Shown: in pieces, positions 33,564 through 42,093 of the stretch | Position numbering within the stretch: the stretch's first letter is position 1 | How the letters are laid out: each line of letters begins with the position of its first letter | From: Ancylobacter rudongensis | GTDB taxonomy: Bacteria > Pseudomonadota > Alphaproteobacteria > Rhizobiales > Xanthobacteraceae | Reading direction: 5' to 3' | DNA length: 64,000 nt | Assembly (NCBI RefSeq): GCF_900100155.1 | Contig: NZ_FMTP01000008.1 | Coordinates: forward strand, 1-64,000 | Program-made: the position numbers and the translations under genes | Notes under the pieces: model-generated | What the model saw: the letters and a program-made list of their open reading frames with translations, nothing else | Database searches by the model: none | What the model was told of the DNA's origin: nothing

Positions 33564-34288
33564 CGCCCCAGATAGACTTCGACCACCGCCGCGTCGGCCC
33601 GGACCTTGTCCATCGAGCCTTCGAACAGCGTGCGGCCCTCGTGCAGCACGGTAACGCGGTCGGCGATGCGCTCGACGAAATCCATGTCGTGTTCGACCAC
33701 GACAATGGCGCGGTCCGGTCGCTTCAGAGCGCGCACCAGCGCCGCCGTGCGCTCGGTCTCCTCGTCGGTGAGGCCGGCGACCGGCTCGTCGAGCATCAGC
33801 ACCTTGGGGTCGGAGGCCAGCACCATGCCAATCTCCAGCCATTGCTTCTGGCCATGCGAGAGCTCGCCGGCGAGGCGGTGGGACTGGTCGACAAGCCCCA
33901 CAATCTCCAGCACCTCGCCGACGCGATCCTCCAGCGCGGGGGCGTCGAGGCGGGTGCGGAAACCGACATCGGCGCCGATGGCGATGTGCTGACGCACGCT
34001 TAACCCCTCGAAAACGCTCGGCTTTTGGAACTTTCGTCGCAGGCCGGCGCGGGCGATGGCGGCTTCGCTGAGGCCAGTGAGATCGATGGCGCCATCGAAC
34101 AGCACCCGCCCCTGCTTCGGCCGGGTGATGCCGGAGATGACGTCGAGCAGCGTGGTCTTGCCGGCGCCGTTCGGGCCGATGATGGCGCGCACCTCGCCAT
34201 AATCGATCGCGAGCGACAGCTCATCCAGCGCGCGGAAACTGCCGAAGCGAACGGTGAGGCCGTCGACCAGAAGCGCGGTCAGGCTCAT
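33560..34288 (-). CDS. urtD: Urea/amide ABC transporter ATP-binding protein UrtD
   Basis: First ATPase of the importer; 242 residues. Walker A GPNGAGKTT, the LivG/UrtD-type RKFQKPSVFEGLSVRQHI, signature LSHGQKQWLEIGMVLA, Walker B KVLMLDEPVAGLTDEE and VVVEHDMDFVERIA are intact. The LSHGQKQWLEIGM form is the UrtD hallmark as opposed to LivG. The start at 34288 overlaps the urtC stop (ATGA); a longer frame upstream is a shadow of urtC. Confidence 0.93.
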   Translation of the reverse strand: MSLTALLVDGLTVRFGSFRALDELSLAIDYGEVRAIIGPNGAGKTTLLDVISGITRPKQGRVLFDGAIDLTGLSEAAIARAGLRRKFQKPSVFEGLSVRQHIAIGADVGFRTRLDAPALEDRVGEVLEIVGLVDQSHRLAGELSHGQKQWLEIGMVLASDPKVLMLDEPVAGLTDEETERTAALVRALKRPDRAIVVVEHDMDFVERIADRVTVLHEGRTLFEGSMDKVRADAAVVEVYLGR

Positions 34289-35391
34289 GGCCGCGCCTCG
34301 CCCATATCGGCGGCCAGGCGCTTGGGCCCCATGGGACGCATCAGCTTGAATTTCGCGAGGTCCATCAAGCCGTTGGGGAAGACCAGCACCACCAGGACAA
34401 TCAGCCCGGAAAGGATGAACGGCCAGATCTCGGGCGCGGCGAAGGACAGCCAGAACTTCACCGCATTGACCAGCAGCGCGCCGATCACCGCCCCCACCAG
34501 ATGGCCGCGCCCGCCGATCGCCACCCACACCGCGATTTCCAGCGACAATTCGGGCGAGAGCACGCGCGGATTGATGATGCCGACCTGCGGCACATAGAGC
34601 ATGCCCGCCAGCATGGCGATGAGGGCGGAGAGGCACCAGACGATGAGCTTGAGCCGCAGCGTCTCGTAACCCATTGTTCTCAAGCGCGTTTCGTCGTCGC
34701 GCGTCGCCAGCATCAGCGCGCCGAAGCGGCTTTTCACCAGTCCGTTGCAGCCGGCCAGCACCCCCGCCAGCACGAGAAGCGAGACGACGGCGAGGGCGGT
34801 GATCATGCCTGACGTGCCCATTGGCCAGCCGAACAGGACCGTGAACCCGGTCATGCCATTATTGCCGCCGAAGCCGGTGTCGTTGCGGAACATCAGCAGC
34901 ATGGCGACATAGACCAGCGCCTGGGTGATGATGGCGAAATACACGCCGCCGACCCGCGAGCGGAACGAGACATAGCCGAAAAGACCGGAGATCAGCGTGG
35001 TTATCACCACGGCGGCGGCCAGTGCATAGGGGAAGAACTCAAATCCGTCCCAATAAAACGGGAACTCCTTCCAGCCCATGAACTGCAGGAAATCGGGCAC
35101 CGTGCCGGTGATTTCAAAGGAATGCTTGAGAAGATACATGGCGATGAGGTAGCCGCCCAGCGCGAAGAACAGTCCGTGGCCGAGCGACAAGATGCCGAGA
35201 TAGCCCCAGATCAGGTCGAGCGAGATCGCCAGAACGGCGAAGGCGGCGAGCTGGCCGATGGCGTTGGCGAGGTAGCGCGACAGCGCGAACTCGGTTCCGG
35301 CCAGTCCCGCCATGGCCAAAGCGACCAGGACGATGAGGCCGATGAGGTGGACGATCGGTGCGGTGAGGCTGAACAGACCGAAGCGGTTCAT
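34285..35391 (-). CDS. urtC: Urea/amide ABC transporter permease UrtC
   Basis: Permease of the urea/amide importer; 368 residues with about ten hydrophobic segments. LDLIWGYLGILSLGHGLFFALGGY, RDDETRLRTMGY and VWVAIGGRGHLVGAVIGALLVN are characteristic of UrtC/LivM. The ATG at 35391 (MNRFGLFSLTAPIVHL) overlaps the urtB stop. It is coupled to urtB and urtD in the same operon. Confidence 0.93.
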   Translation of the reverse strand: MNRFGLFSLTAPIVHLIGLIVLVALAMAGLAGTEFALSRYLANAIGQLAAFAVLAISLDLIWGYLGILSLGHGLFFALGGYLIAMYLLKHSFEITGTVPDFLQFMGWKEFPFYWDGFEFFPYALAAAVVITTLISGLFGYVSFRSRVGGVYFAIITQALVYVAMLLMFRNDTGFGGNNGMTGFTVLFGWPMGTSGMITALAVVSLLVLAGVLAGCNGLVKSRFGALMLATRDDETRLRTMGYETLRLKLIVWCLSALIAMLAGMLYVPQVGIINPRVLSPELSLEIAVWVAIGGRGHLVGAVIGALLVNAVKFWLSFAAPEIWPFILSGLIVLVVLVFPNGLMDLAKFKLMRPMGPKRLAADMGEARP

Positions 35392-37007
35392 TTGCGGCGC
35401 CCCTTCACGGCGAACAGGCCCTCGGGCCGCCATTGCAGGAAGGCGATGATCATCAACAGCACGATCACCTTCGCCGCCACCGCCCCCCAGAGCGGCTCGA
35501 TCAGCACGTTGATCTGGCCGATGCCCAAGGCTGCCACCACCGTGCCGGCAATGGTGCCGACCCCGCCGAGCACCACCACCATGAAGGCGTCGATGATGAA
35601 GTTCTGGCCCATTTGCGGGTTCACCGAATAGATCGGCGACAGCGCCAGCCCGGCGAGCCCCGCAAGGCCCGAGCCGAGGCCGAACGCCATCATGTCGACC
35701 CGCCGTGTCGGGATGCCGATGCAGGCGGCCATGTCGCGGTTCTGCGTCACCGCGCGGATGTTGAGCCCGAACGGCGTGCGCCGCACCAGCCCCCAGGTTA
35801 GCGCCAGCGTGACGATGGCGAAGGCGATGGCGAACATGCGGTTCCAGGTGAAGATGAAGTCGCCGATCACGGGCACGCCGCCGGTGACATAGAACGGCGT
35901 CTCGAATTGCAGGTTCTGGGTGCCGAACACCACCCGCACCAGGTTCATCAGGAACAGGCTCACCGCCCAGGTGGCGAGCAGGCTCATCAGCGGGCGCTTG
36001 TAGAGATGGCGCAGCAGGCTCGCTTCCAGCGCGATGCCGATGGCGGCGGTCACAAAGAAGGCGACCGGGATGGCGAGCACCAGATACCAGTCGAGCAGCG
36101 AGGGCGCCGCCACCCGCAGCCCCTGCTGCACCAGCCAGGTGACATAGGCGCCGATCATGATCAGCTCGCCCTGGGCGAGATTGATGACGCCCATCAGCCC
36201 GAAGATGATGGCGAGCCCGATCGCCGCCATGAACAGGATGGAGGCGAAGCTCAAGCCATTATAGAGCGTCGCCAGCACGTCGCCGATGGCGATGCCGCGT
36301 TCGATGCGCAGGGTGGCGTCATCCACCGCCGCGCGGAAGTCCGGGCTGGCGGCATAGGCGGGATCGGTGGTGAGCGCGGACACCTTCGTCAGCGCGCGTC
36401 GGCTCGGCGTGTCGGCAATGCGGGCCAGCGCCCTTATGCGGGCGGCCGGGTCGGCGGCATTGAGCGCGGCGGTCTGGGCGAGGGTTTCGATGTCAGCCTT
36501 CAGCCCGGCATCGGTCTCCGAGGCGGCGGCGGCGTCGAGCAGGCCCTCGGGAATCAGCGCCGGGCGGCGCTCCAGCGTCTTCAGCGCCGCCGCGCGCTGG
36601 GCCGGCTCGGGTGCCGCGCGCAGGGCCAGCGCCGCGTCGGCAAGCTCATAGGTCGCCCGGTTCTTCAGGCTGAGAACGGGGGTGCGCGCCTCCCCCGCCG
36701 CCGGGCGCGGGGCGCGGGTCACGGCGTCGAGGCCGCTCTCGGTCAGCACCGCGCCGGCCTCGTCGCAGGCGAGCTTGCGGTCGATCACCGCGCGGGCGAG
36801 CGGCACGGCGAAGGCGCGGTCGGCCGCGTCGCCGGACATGGCGAGCCCGGTGAGCACGGCGGCCGCCTCGCCCATCGCGCTCGCATTGCCGCACAGATTG
36901 CCGATGAGGCCGGCGCGGTCGAGCGCCTGCGCCCGCGCCGTGGGGGCGAGGAGCGGGCCGCCGGCGACAAGGCCGACGAGGAAAAGAACAAAACGCGCCA
37001 GCTTCAT
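35388..37007 (-). CDS. urtB: Urea/amide ABC transporter permease UrtB
   Basis: Permease of the importer; 539 residues. It has a signal peptide (MKLARFVLFLVGLVAGGPLL) and a helical periplasmic N-terminal extension of about 215 residues, the trait that distinguishes UrtB from LivH. The membrane part has GLMGVINLAQGELIMIGAYV, RAVTQNRDMAACIGIPTRRVD and FMVVVLGGVGTIAGTVVAALG. The start at 37007 is fixed by the signal peptide; 42 further in-frame residues upstream are not hydrophobic. It is followed by urtC with ATGA overlap and preceded by urtA with a gap of 176 bases. Confidence 0.92.
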   Translation of the reverse strand: MKLARFVLFLVGLVAGGPLLAPTARAQALDRAGLIGNLCGNASAMGEAAAVLTGLAMSGDAADRAFAVPLARAVIDRKLACDEAGAVLTESGLDAVTRAPRPAAGEARTPVLSLKNRATYELADAALALRAAPEPAQRAAALKTLERRPALIPEGLLDAAAASETDAGLKADIETLAQTAALNAADPAARIRALARIADTPSRRALTKVSALTTDPAYAASPDFRAAVDDATLRIERGIAIGDVLATLYNGLSFASILFMAAIGLAIIFGLMGVINLAQGELIMIGAYVTWLVQQGLRVAAPSLLDWYLVLAIPVAFFVTAAIGIALEASLLRHLYKRPLMSLLATWAVSLFLMNLVRVVFGTQNLQFETPFYVTGGVPVIGDFIFTWNRMFAIAFAIVTLALTWGLVRRTPFGLNIRAVTQNRDMAACIGIPTRRVDMMAFGLGSGLAGLAGLALSPIYSVNPQMGQNFIIDAFMVVVLGGVGTIAGTVVAALGIGQINVLIEPLWGAVAAKVIVLLMIIAFLQWRPEGLFAVKGRRK

Positions 37008-37183
37008 CGGAAACTCAAGGCGGCGCATGGCGGTGGAAGGCCATGTGCGGCGGGTGAAAGGCAGGGACGGCACGGCGCCGTACCAGAATGGCCGAAGGCC
37101 GTACCGGGATCGACCCAAGAAGACGGCGGGCAATCCCGGCTCTCCGCCTCCGGCGCGGCCGGGAGGACGGCGTGCTGGCTTAC

Positions 37184-38437
37184 TCAGCCATAGGGGCTGA
37201 ACGGCACCGGCTTGGGCGTATCCTTCGACTGCCAGAGAATGTCGAAGCCCTGGGCATCATTGACCGAGCCGATGAACACGCCGCGGGCGACGTAATTGTT
37301 TTCGCCGGTCATCGAGATCTTGTAGCCCGAGGGGCAGTCGAAGGTGAGGCCGGCAAAGGCCTTGGACACTTCCGGCACGTCGAAGGAGCCGGCCTTCGCT
37401 GCCGCCATCGCCCACAGATGCACCGAGTCATAGGCCGAGACCATCGGGTCGATCGACACCGTGCCGGAGAACGGCACGTTCTTGGCCTTCACATAGGCGG
37501 CCCAGTTCTTCAGGAACGCCTCGTTTGCCGGGCCCTTGGCGTTCTGCAGATAGGCCCAGCAATTGAGATGGCCGACCAGCTTGGCGGTGTCGAGGCCTTC
37601 AAGGTCGGCCTCCACCATGTCGAGGCCGAGCACCGGAATATCGGTGGCGAGAATGCCCTGATTGGCGAATTCGCGCATGAAATCGGGAATCGAATTGCCG
37701 ACCACGGTGAGCACCACCACCGGCTGGCCGCCGCCCTCGTCGGCGAAGGCGCGGATCTGGTTCACAAGGGTCTGGAAATTGGAGAAGCCGAAGGGGACAT
37801 ATTCCTCCTTCCAGGCGCTTTCCGGGATGCCCTTGGACTTCCAATAGCCCTTGAGCTGCTTGTTGATGGTGCGCGGCCACACATAGTCCGAACCGAGCAT
37901 GAAGAAGCGCTTGGCCGAGACGCCTTCCTCGCCCATCAGATAATCCACCGCCGGCAGCACCGAGCTGGCGGGCGGCGAGTTCACATAGACGACGTTCTTG
38001 GAATTCTCGTCGCCTTCGAAATGCAGGGGGTAATAGAGCAGGCCGTTCTCCTGCTCGACCACGGGCAGCACGGTCTTGCGCGACACCGAGGTCCAGCAGC
38101 CGAACAGGGCGGAAACCTTCTCCTGCTGCAGCATCTGCTTGGCCGACTGGGCGTAGAGCGGCCAGTCGGAGGCGGGATCGGAGACCAGCACGTCGATGGT
38201 GCGCCCGTTCACCCCGCCCTTGGCGTTGATCTCGTCGGCGGCCATCTTCACCACATAGTTCAGCCGGCCTTCGAGATTGGCCATGGTGCCGGAGGAGGAG
38301 AACAGGCAGCCGAGCTTGACCGGGCCGGACTGCGCCTGCGCGTTGCGCAGGAAGGCCGGGGCACTGAGCGGGGAGGCCAGCCCGACGGCGGCAAGGCCGC
38401 TGGCCTGAAGGAGGGAACGCCGCGTGATATTGACCAT
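37184..38437 (-). CDS. urtA: Urea/short-chain amide ABC transporter substrate-binding protein UrtA
   Basis: Periplasmic binding protein; 417 residues with a twin-arginine type signal (MVNITRRSLLQASGLAAVGL). VKLGCLFSSSGTMANLEG, ALFGCWTSVSRKTVLPVVEQ, NGLLYYPLHFEGDENSKNVV and LGSDYVWPRTINK are signatures of the UrtA/FmdD group, which binds urea or short-chain amides. It is the first gene of the urtABCDE-fmdA operon. The presence of formamidase rather than urease in the operon favours amides as ligand (inference). The open frame continues upstream to 39076 but only in antisense to another gene. Confidence 0.93.
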   Translation of the reverse strand: MVNITRRSLLQASGLAAVGLASPLSAPAFLRNAQAQSGPVKLGCLFSSSGTMANLEGRLNYVVKMAADEINAKGGVNGRTIDVLVSDPASDWPLYAQSAKQMLQQEKVSALFGCWTSVSRKTVLPVVEQENGLLYYPLHFEGDENSKNVVYVNSPPASSVLPAVDYLMGEEGVSAKRFFMLGSDYVWPRTINKQLKGYWKSKGIPESAWKEEYVPFGFSNFQTLVNQIRAFADEGGGQPVVVLTVVGNSIPDFMREFANQGILATDIPVLGLDMVEADLEGLDTAKLVGHLNCWAYLQNAKGPANEAFLKNWAAYVKAKNVPFSGTVSIDPMVSAYDSVHLWAMAAAKAGSFDVPEVSKAFAGLTFDCPSGYKISMTGENNYVARGVFIGSVNDAQGFDILWQSKDTPKPVPFSPYG

Positions 38438-38863
38438 GGACCACACCTCAATGTTCGGAAGGTGGGCGGATTGTGTGGAGGCGGGGCGCGGGCGCAACTT
38501 CATATAATGTTCAGCCCTGCCCAAAGCGGCGCCATAGCATGGCCCCGACGCGGCTTTCTGGCAGGATTGCCAGATAGGCCCCGTGCCGGCCGTGCCGGAG
38601 CCCGGCGGACGGGCCGGATGTCGACGCGCGGCGATGCGCGGCACGCAGCGGGCGCGGTGGCGCCCGGCAAGGTGAGGCGCCGGCCCGGCAGAGGCAGCTG
38701 AGAAAGTGCATTCACCTCGGCGGATCGCGGGTCTATAGTGCTGCTCACGAGAAGCGCACGCTGAAATTATGTGCGCCAACCGACGCGGGCCGCGGGGGCG
38801 GGGCCCGGCGCGCGTCGGCTGATCGCGATGATCTATCCGTGTCCGAATCCTGAGGACGAGCCG
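38438..38863. other. Regulatory region upstream of urtA
   Basis: About 430 bases before the isolated OrfA-like gene. Apart from the inverted repeat at 38557-38574 I see an AT-rich ATATAATG near 38503 that could be part of a promoter for urtA. No consensus sigma-54 site is present, in contrast to the neighbouring transporter operons. Confidence 0.4.
38557..38574. promoter_or_regulatory. Inverted repeat, possible operator of urtA
   Basis: TCTGGCA-GGAT-TGCCAGA is a perfect 7-bp inverted repeat with 4-base spacer, 120 bases upstream of urtA. It could bind a dimeric regulator. It lacks the GG-N10-GC spacing of a sigma-54 promoter on either strand. Confidence 0.35.
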
Positions 38864-39229
38864 ATGCGACGTTCGCAGTTCACCGACAACGAGATCCTCC
38901 ACCTCATCCGCGAGGCCGATGCCGGCGTGTCGATCCCCGAGATCTGCCGCACCGCGCAGGTGTCGCTGCGCACCTTCTACCGCTGGCGCCGGCGCTTTGG
39001 CGGGCTCGACCAGGCGGCGGTGGCGCAGATGAAGGAATTGCAGGCAGAGAACCGGCGGCTGAAATCGCTGCTGCAAAGCCTCTCGCGTCCGCAGCGCCCG
39101 CCGGCCGGCGGCGAGGCCGGCTATCCCGGCGACGCCCGCCTCCAGCCCGCCCGCGCCTCGGCACTGGCGGCCGAGCGCTGCGGCGGCGCCGTGGTCGGCC
39201 GCTTCGCCTCGGTGCGGGTAACGCGCTGA
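38864..39229 (+). CDS. Isolated OrfA-like HTH protein (IS3-type, possibly domesticated)
   Basis: A 121-residue protein whose first 65 residues match IS3-family OrfA: MRRSQFTDNEILHLIREA, helix-turn-helix VSIPEICRTAQVSLRTFYRW, RRFGGLD and a zipper MKELQAENRRLKSLL. The GAGGAC before its ATG is also shared with the true orfA at 11-277. However, no orfB follows, no IS ends are visible, and the C-terminus diverges into a Pro/Ala-rich tail. It lies between urtA and the ABC permease gene. It could be an IS remnant or a host gene of IS origin. In-frame starts at 38771 and 38828 are also possible. Confidence 0.65.
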   Translation: MRRSQFTDNEILHLIREADAGVSIPEICRTAQVSLRTFYRWRRRFGGLDQAAVAQMKELQAENRRLKSLLQSLSRPQRPPAGGEAGYPGDARLQPARASALAAERCGGAVVGRFASVRVTR

Positions 39230-39247
39230 GCGCCGTCCCTTAGCCGG

Positions 39248-40984
39248 CTACGCCTCTTCGCCCCGACCGCGTGTCTGGGCGTGGAAGATCAGCCGGTTGC
39301 ACACCAGGATCGCCAGCAGCGAGCCGACCCCGACCAAGGTGAAGATGGCGTTGACCGAGGGGGTGAAGCCGAAGCGCATCTGATTCCACACCCAGATCGG
39401 CAAGGTGGGCGAGGTGCCGGCGAGGAACAGCGTCACCATCACGTCGTCGGCCGACAAGGTGAAGCCGAGCAAAGCCCCGCCGATGATCGCGCCCCGTATC
39501 GAGGGGAACAGCACATGGACGAAGCTCTGCCAGTGATTGGCGCCGGAATCCATCGAGGCTTCCAAGAGCGCCCCGTCCAGCCGGCGCAGCCGGGCGAGGA
39601 TAATCATCAGCATCACAGGCATCACGAAACTCGCCTGGCCGATGACAATGCGCCCGACGCCGGAGGGAATCTGCGCCAGCTGCGTCGCCAGCACCATGAC
39701 GATGCCGAGCACCACGCCGGGGATCGCCACCGGCACCGCCAGCGCGAACTCGAAGAAGCGCGCCCGCCGCACCCGGCCATAATGCAGCGCGAAGGCGAAA
39801 CCGGTCGCCGCCACGCCTGAGACCAGCACGACCAGGAAACCCACGATCAGGCTGCGCTGCACCGCCGCGAGCATCGGCTGGTCGCCCGCCAGCTCGGCGT
39901 ACCAGCGCAGCGTCGCCCCGCTGAGCGGGAAGGCCTGCACGGTGGAATCGTTGAACGACATCAGCACCATGATGGCGAGCGGAGCGTAGAGGAAGAGATA
40001 GGGCAGCGCGAACAGCACCCTTCCCCCCGCCCGCAGCAGGCGCTTGCCGGAGGTGAGCCGGTGCGTGGCCGCCGGCGGGCGGGCGCCCTCGTCGCCCGTC
40101 AGCACGCCCCGCGTCTGCCCGGCCCACATGACGAGGGCCAGGACCACGCCGACGCTGACCATCAGGCACACCGCGATCGCCGCGCCATAGGGCCAGTTAT
40201 TGGCGATGCCGAATTGCGAGGCGATGACCATGCCGATCATCGTGCCGTCAATGCCGCCGACCATGGAGGGGGTGACGTAGTCGCCGACCGTCATCAGGAA
40301 GGCGAGCGAGAAGCCGATGGCGACGCTCGGGCGCGAGAGCGGCCACACCACATGGCGGAAGGTCTGCCAGGACGAGGCGCCGCTGTCCTGCGAGGCCTCG
40401 ATCAGCGCGTGCGGGATCTTCTCCAACCCGGTGAAGATGGCGATGAAACAGAACGGAATCGAGATGTAGGTGTAGGTCAGCAGCACCGAGAAGCCGGTAT
40501 AGAGAAACGCCTCGCTCGGCTGGTCGAGCAGGCCGCTGCCGACCAGCGCCGAGTTCAATATGCCGTTCTGGCCCAGAATCATCCGCCAGGCGAAGACCCG
40601 CATCAACAGGCTGATCCAGAGCGGGATGATGACCAGCAGCACCAGCACCGAGCGGTTCTTCTGCACCACGCGCGCAGCGTAATAGGCCATGGGATAGGCG
40701 ATGAGGCAACCGATGGCGGCGGCGCCGAAGCTGGTGGCCAGCGTCTTCACCAGCAGGAACTGGAAGCTCGATGACTTCCATAAGCGGAGATAGCTGGCAA
40801 AGGACGGGTCGAAGACGATGAACCCATTGGAGGTGCGCAGGAAGCTGGTGCCGATAAGCAGCAGGTTCGGCACCAGCACGAGGGCGATGAACCAGGCATA
40901 GACCGGCCAGCCGAGGACGCTGATCCGGTGGAAGCGCAGGGAGCGTGCGGGGGCGAGGGGCATGTCGGAGGCGATGTCAGCCAT
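39248..40984 (-). CDS. Fused ABC permease (PotB-PotC in one chain)
   Basis: 578 residues containing two complete permease units of the polyamine/iron type. Unit 1 (about residues 20-290) has the coupling loop IEASQDSGASSWQTFRHVVWPLSRP. Unit 2 (about 320-570) has LEASMDSGANHWQSFVHVLFPSIRG. They are joined by a hydrophilic linker (TRGVLTGDEGARPPAATHRL), so one gene replaces the usual potB and potC pair. It is the last gene of an operon after the binding protein and ATPase and overlaps the ATPase gene by 8 bases. No frameshift is involved. Confidence 0.9.
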   Translation of the reverse strand: MADIASDMPLAPARSLRFHRISVLGWPVYAWFIALVLVPNLLLIGTSFLRTSNGFIVFDPSFASYLRLWKSSSFQFLLVKTLATSFGAAAIGCLIAYPMAYYAARVVQKNRSVLVLLVIIPLWISLLMRVFAWRMILGQNGILNSALVGSGLLDQPSEAFLYTGFSVLLTYTYISIPFCFIAIFTGLEKIPHALIEASQDSGASSWQTFRHVVWPLSRPSVAIGFSLAFLMTVGDYVTPSMVGGIDGTMIGMVIASQFGIANNWPYGAAIAVCLMVSVGVVLALVMWAGQTRGVLTGDEGARPPAATHRLTSGKRLLRAGGRVLFALPYLFLYAPLAIMVLMSFNDSTVQAFPLSGATLRWYAELAGDQPMLAAVQRSLIVGFLVVLVSGVAATGFAFALHYGRVRRARFFEFALAVPVAIPGVVLGIVMVLATQLAQIPSGVGRIVIGQASFVMPVMLMIILARLRRLDGALLEASMDSGANHWQSFVHVLFPSIRGAIIGGALLGFTLSADDVMVTLFLAGTSPTLPIWVWNQMRFGFTPSVNAIFTLVGVGSLLAILVCNRLIFHAQTRGRGEEA

Positions 40985-42056
40985 GGAACACCGTCGCCTG
41001 GCCGGGATCGAACATCACCCGCACCGGCCGGCCGGGACGGTAGCCCTCGCCGCCCATTGTGGGCACGGCGGCGATGATGCTGTGGTCGCCGCAGCGCACA
41101 TTCACCTCCAGCGCATTGCCGAGGAACAGCACGTCCTCAACCACACCCTCGATAGCGCAGGCCTCGCCTGAAGGATGGCCGGCATCGGCGAGGCGCACGC
41201 ATTCGAAGCGGATCGCCATCCGCGCCGGGCCGGAGCGCGGCACCGACACACCGGGTAGCACCCGCCCGCCGAGCAGGGCGGTGAGGTTGCCCTCATGCGG
41301 CGCCGCCTCGATCGGCAGCAGGTTGGAGCGGCCGACGAACTGGGCGACGAATTCGGAGGCCGGGTCGAAATAGATCTCCCGCGGCGTGCCGAGCTGGGCG
41401 ATGCGCCCCTCGCTCATGACCGCCACCCGGTCGGACATGGACAGCGCCTCGCCCTGGTCGTGGGTGACATAGACGAAGGCGATGCCGAGCTCGCGCTGCA
41501 GCGAGACCAGCATGTGCTGCATCTGCTGGCGCAGGCGCAGATCGAGCGCACCGAGCGGCTCGTCGAGCAGCAGCACGCGCGGCCGGCAGACGATGGCGCG
41601 GGCCAGCGCCACACGCTGGCGCTGGCCACCCGAGAGCTGATGCGGCATCCGGGCGGCGAAGTCGCCCATGCTGACGAGCGCGAGACAGTCGCGCGCCTTG
41701 GAGAGGCGCTCGGCCTTGCGGGCGCCGGCCATGCGCAGAGGATAGGCAACGTTCTCCAAGACGCTCATATGCGGAAACAGCGCATAGGACTGGAACACGG
41801 TGCGCACATCGCGGCGGAAGGGCGGGACATCGGTGATGTCCACGCCGTCCATCAGCACGCGCCCGACATCGGGCCGCTCGAAGCCGGCGATCATGCGCAA
41901 AAGCGTGGTCTTGCCCGAGCCGCTGGGCCCGAGGATGGAGAAGAACTCGCCCGGCGCCACGGTTAGGGAAATCCGGTCGAGCGCCGGCCGGGCCGCCCCG
42001 TCATAGGTCTTGTCGATGCCGGCGAGCGCCAGGATCGCCTGCGAAGTCTTCGCCAT
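40977..42056 (-). CDS. ABC transporter ATP-binding protein (PotA/FbpC-like)
   Basis: 359-residue ATPase. Walker [10 protein letters not shown], signature [15 protein letters not shown], Walker [22 protein letters not shown]-loop VYVTHDQGEALSM, and a C-terminal TOBE domain (VVEDVLFLGNALEVNVRCG). The ATG at 42056 (MAKTSQAILALAG) is preferred over a TTG at 42077. It is the middle gene of the sigma-54-driven importer operon and overlaps the fused permease gene. Confidence 0.92.
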   Translation of the reverse strand: MAKTSQAILALAGIDKTYDGAARPALDRISLTVAPGEFFSILGPSGSGKTTLLRMIAGFERPDVGRVLMDGVDITDVPPFRRDVRTVFQSYALFPHMSVLENVAYPLRMAGARKAERLSKARDCLALVSMGDFAARMPHQLSGGQRQRVALARAIVCRPRVLLLDEPLGALDLRLRQQMQHMLVSLQRELGIAFVYVTHDQGEALSMSDRVAVMSEGRIAQLGTPREIYFDPASEFVAQFVGRSNLLPIEAAPHEGNLTALLGGRVLPGVSVPRSGPARMAIRFECVRLADAGHPSGEACAIEGVVEDVLFLGNALEVNVRCGDHSIIAAVPTMGGEGYRPGRPVRVMFDPGQATVFHG

Positions 42057-42093
42057 CTCTCGTGCTCCGAGTTGCAAGGTCAGCAGGCGCGCG

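Noticed and set aside
38557-38580. TGGCAGGATTGCC read as a sigma-54 promoter
   Set aside because: The bases ten positions after GG are not GC on either strand; it is better described as an inverted repeat.
38438-39076. Upstream extension of the urtA frame
   Set aside because: The frame continues but only antisense to the OrfA-like gene; the Tat signal at 38437 fixes the real start.
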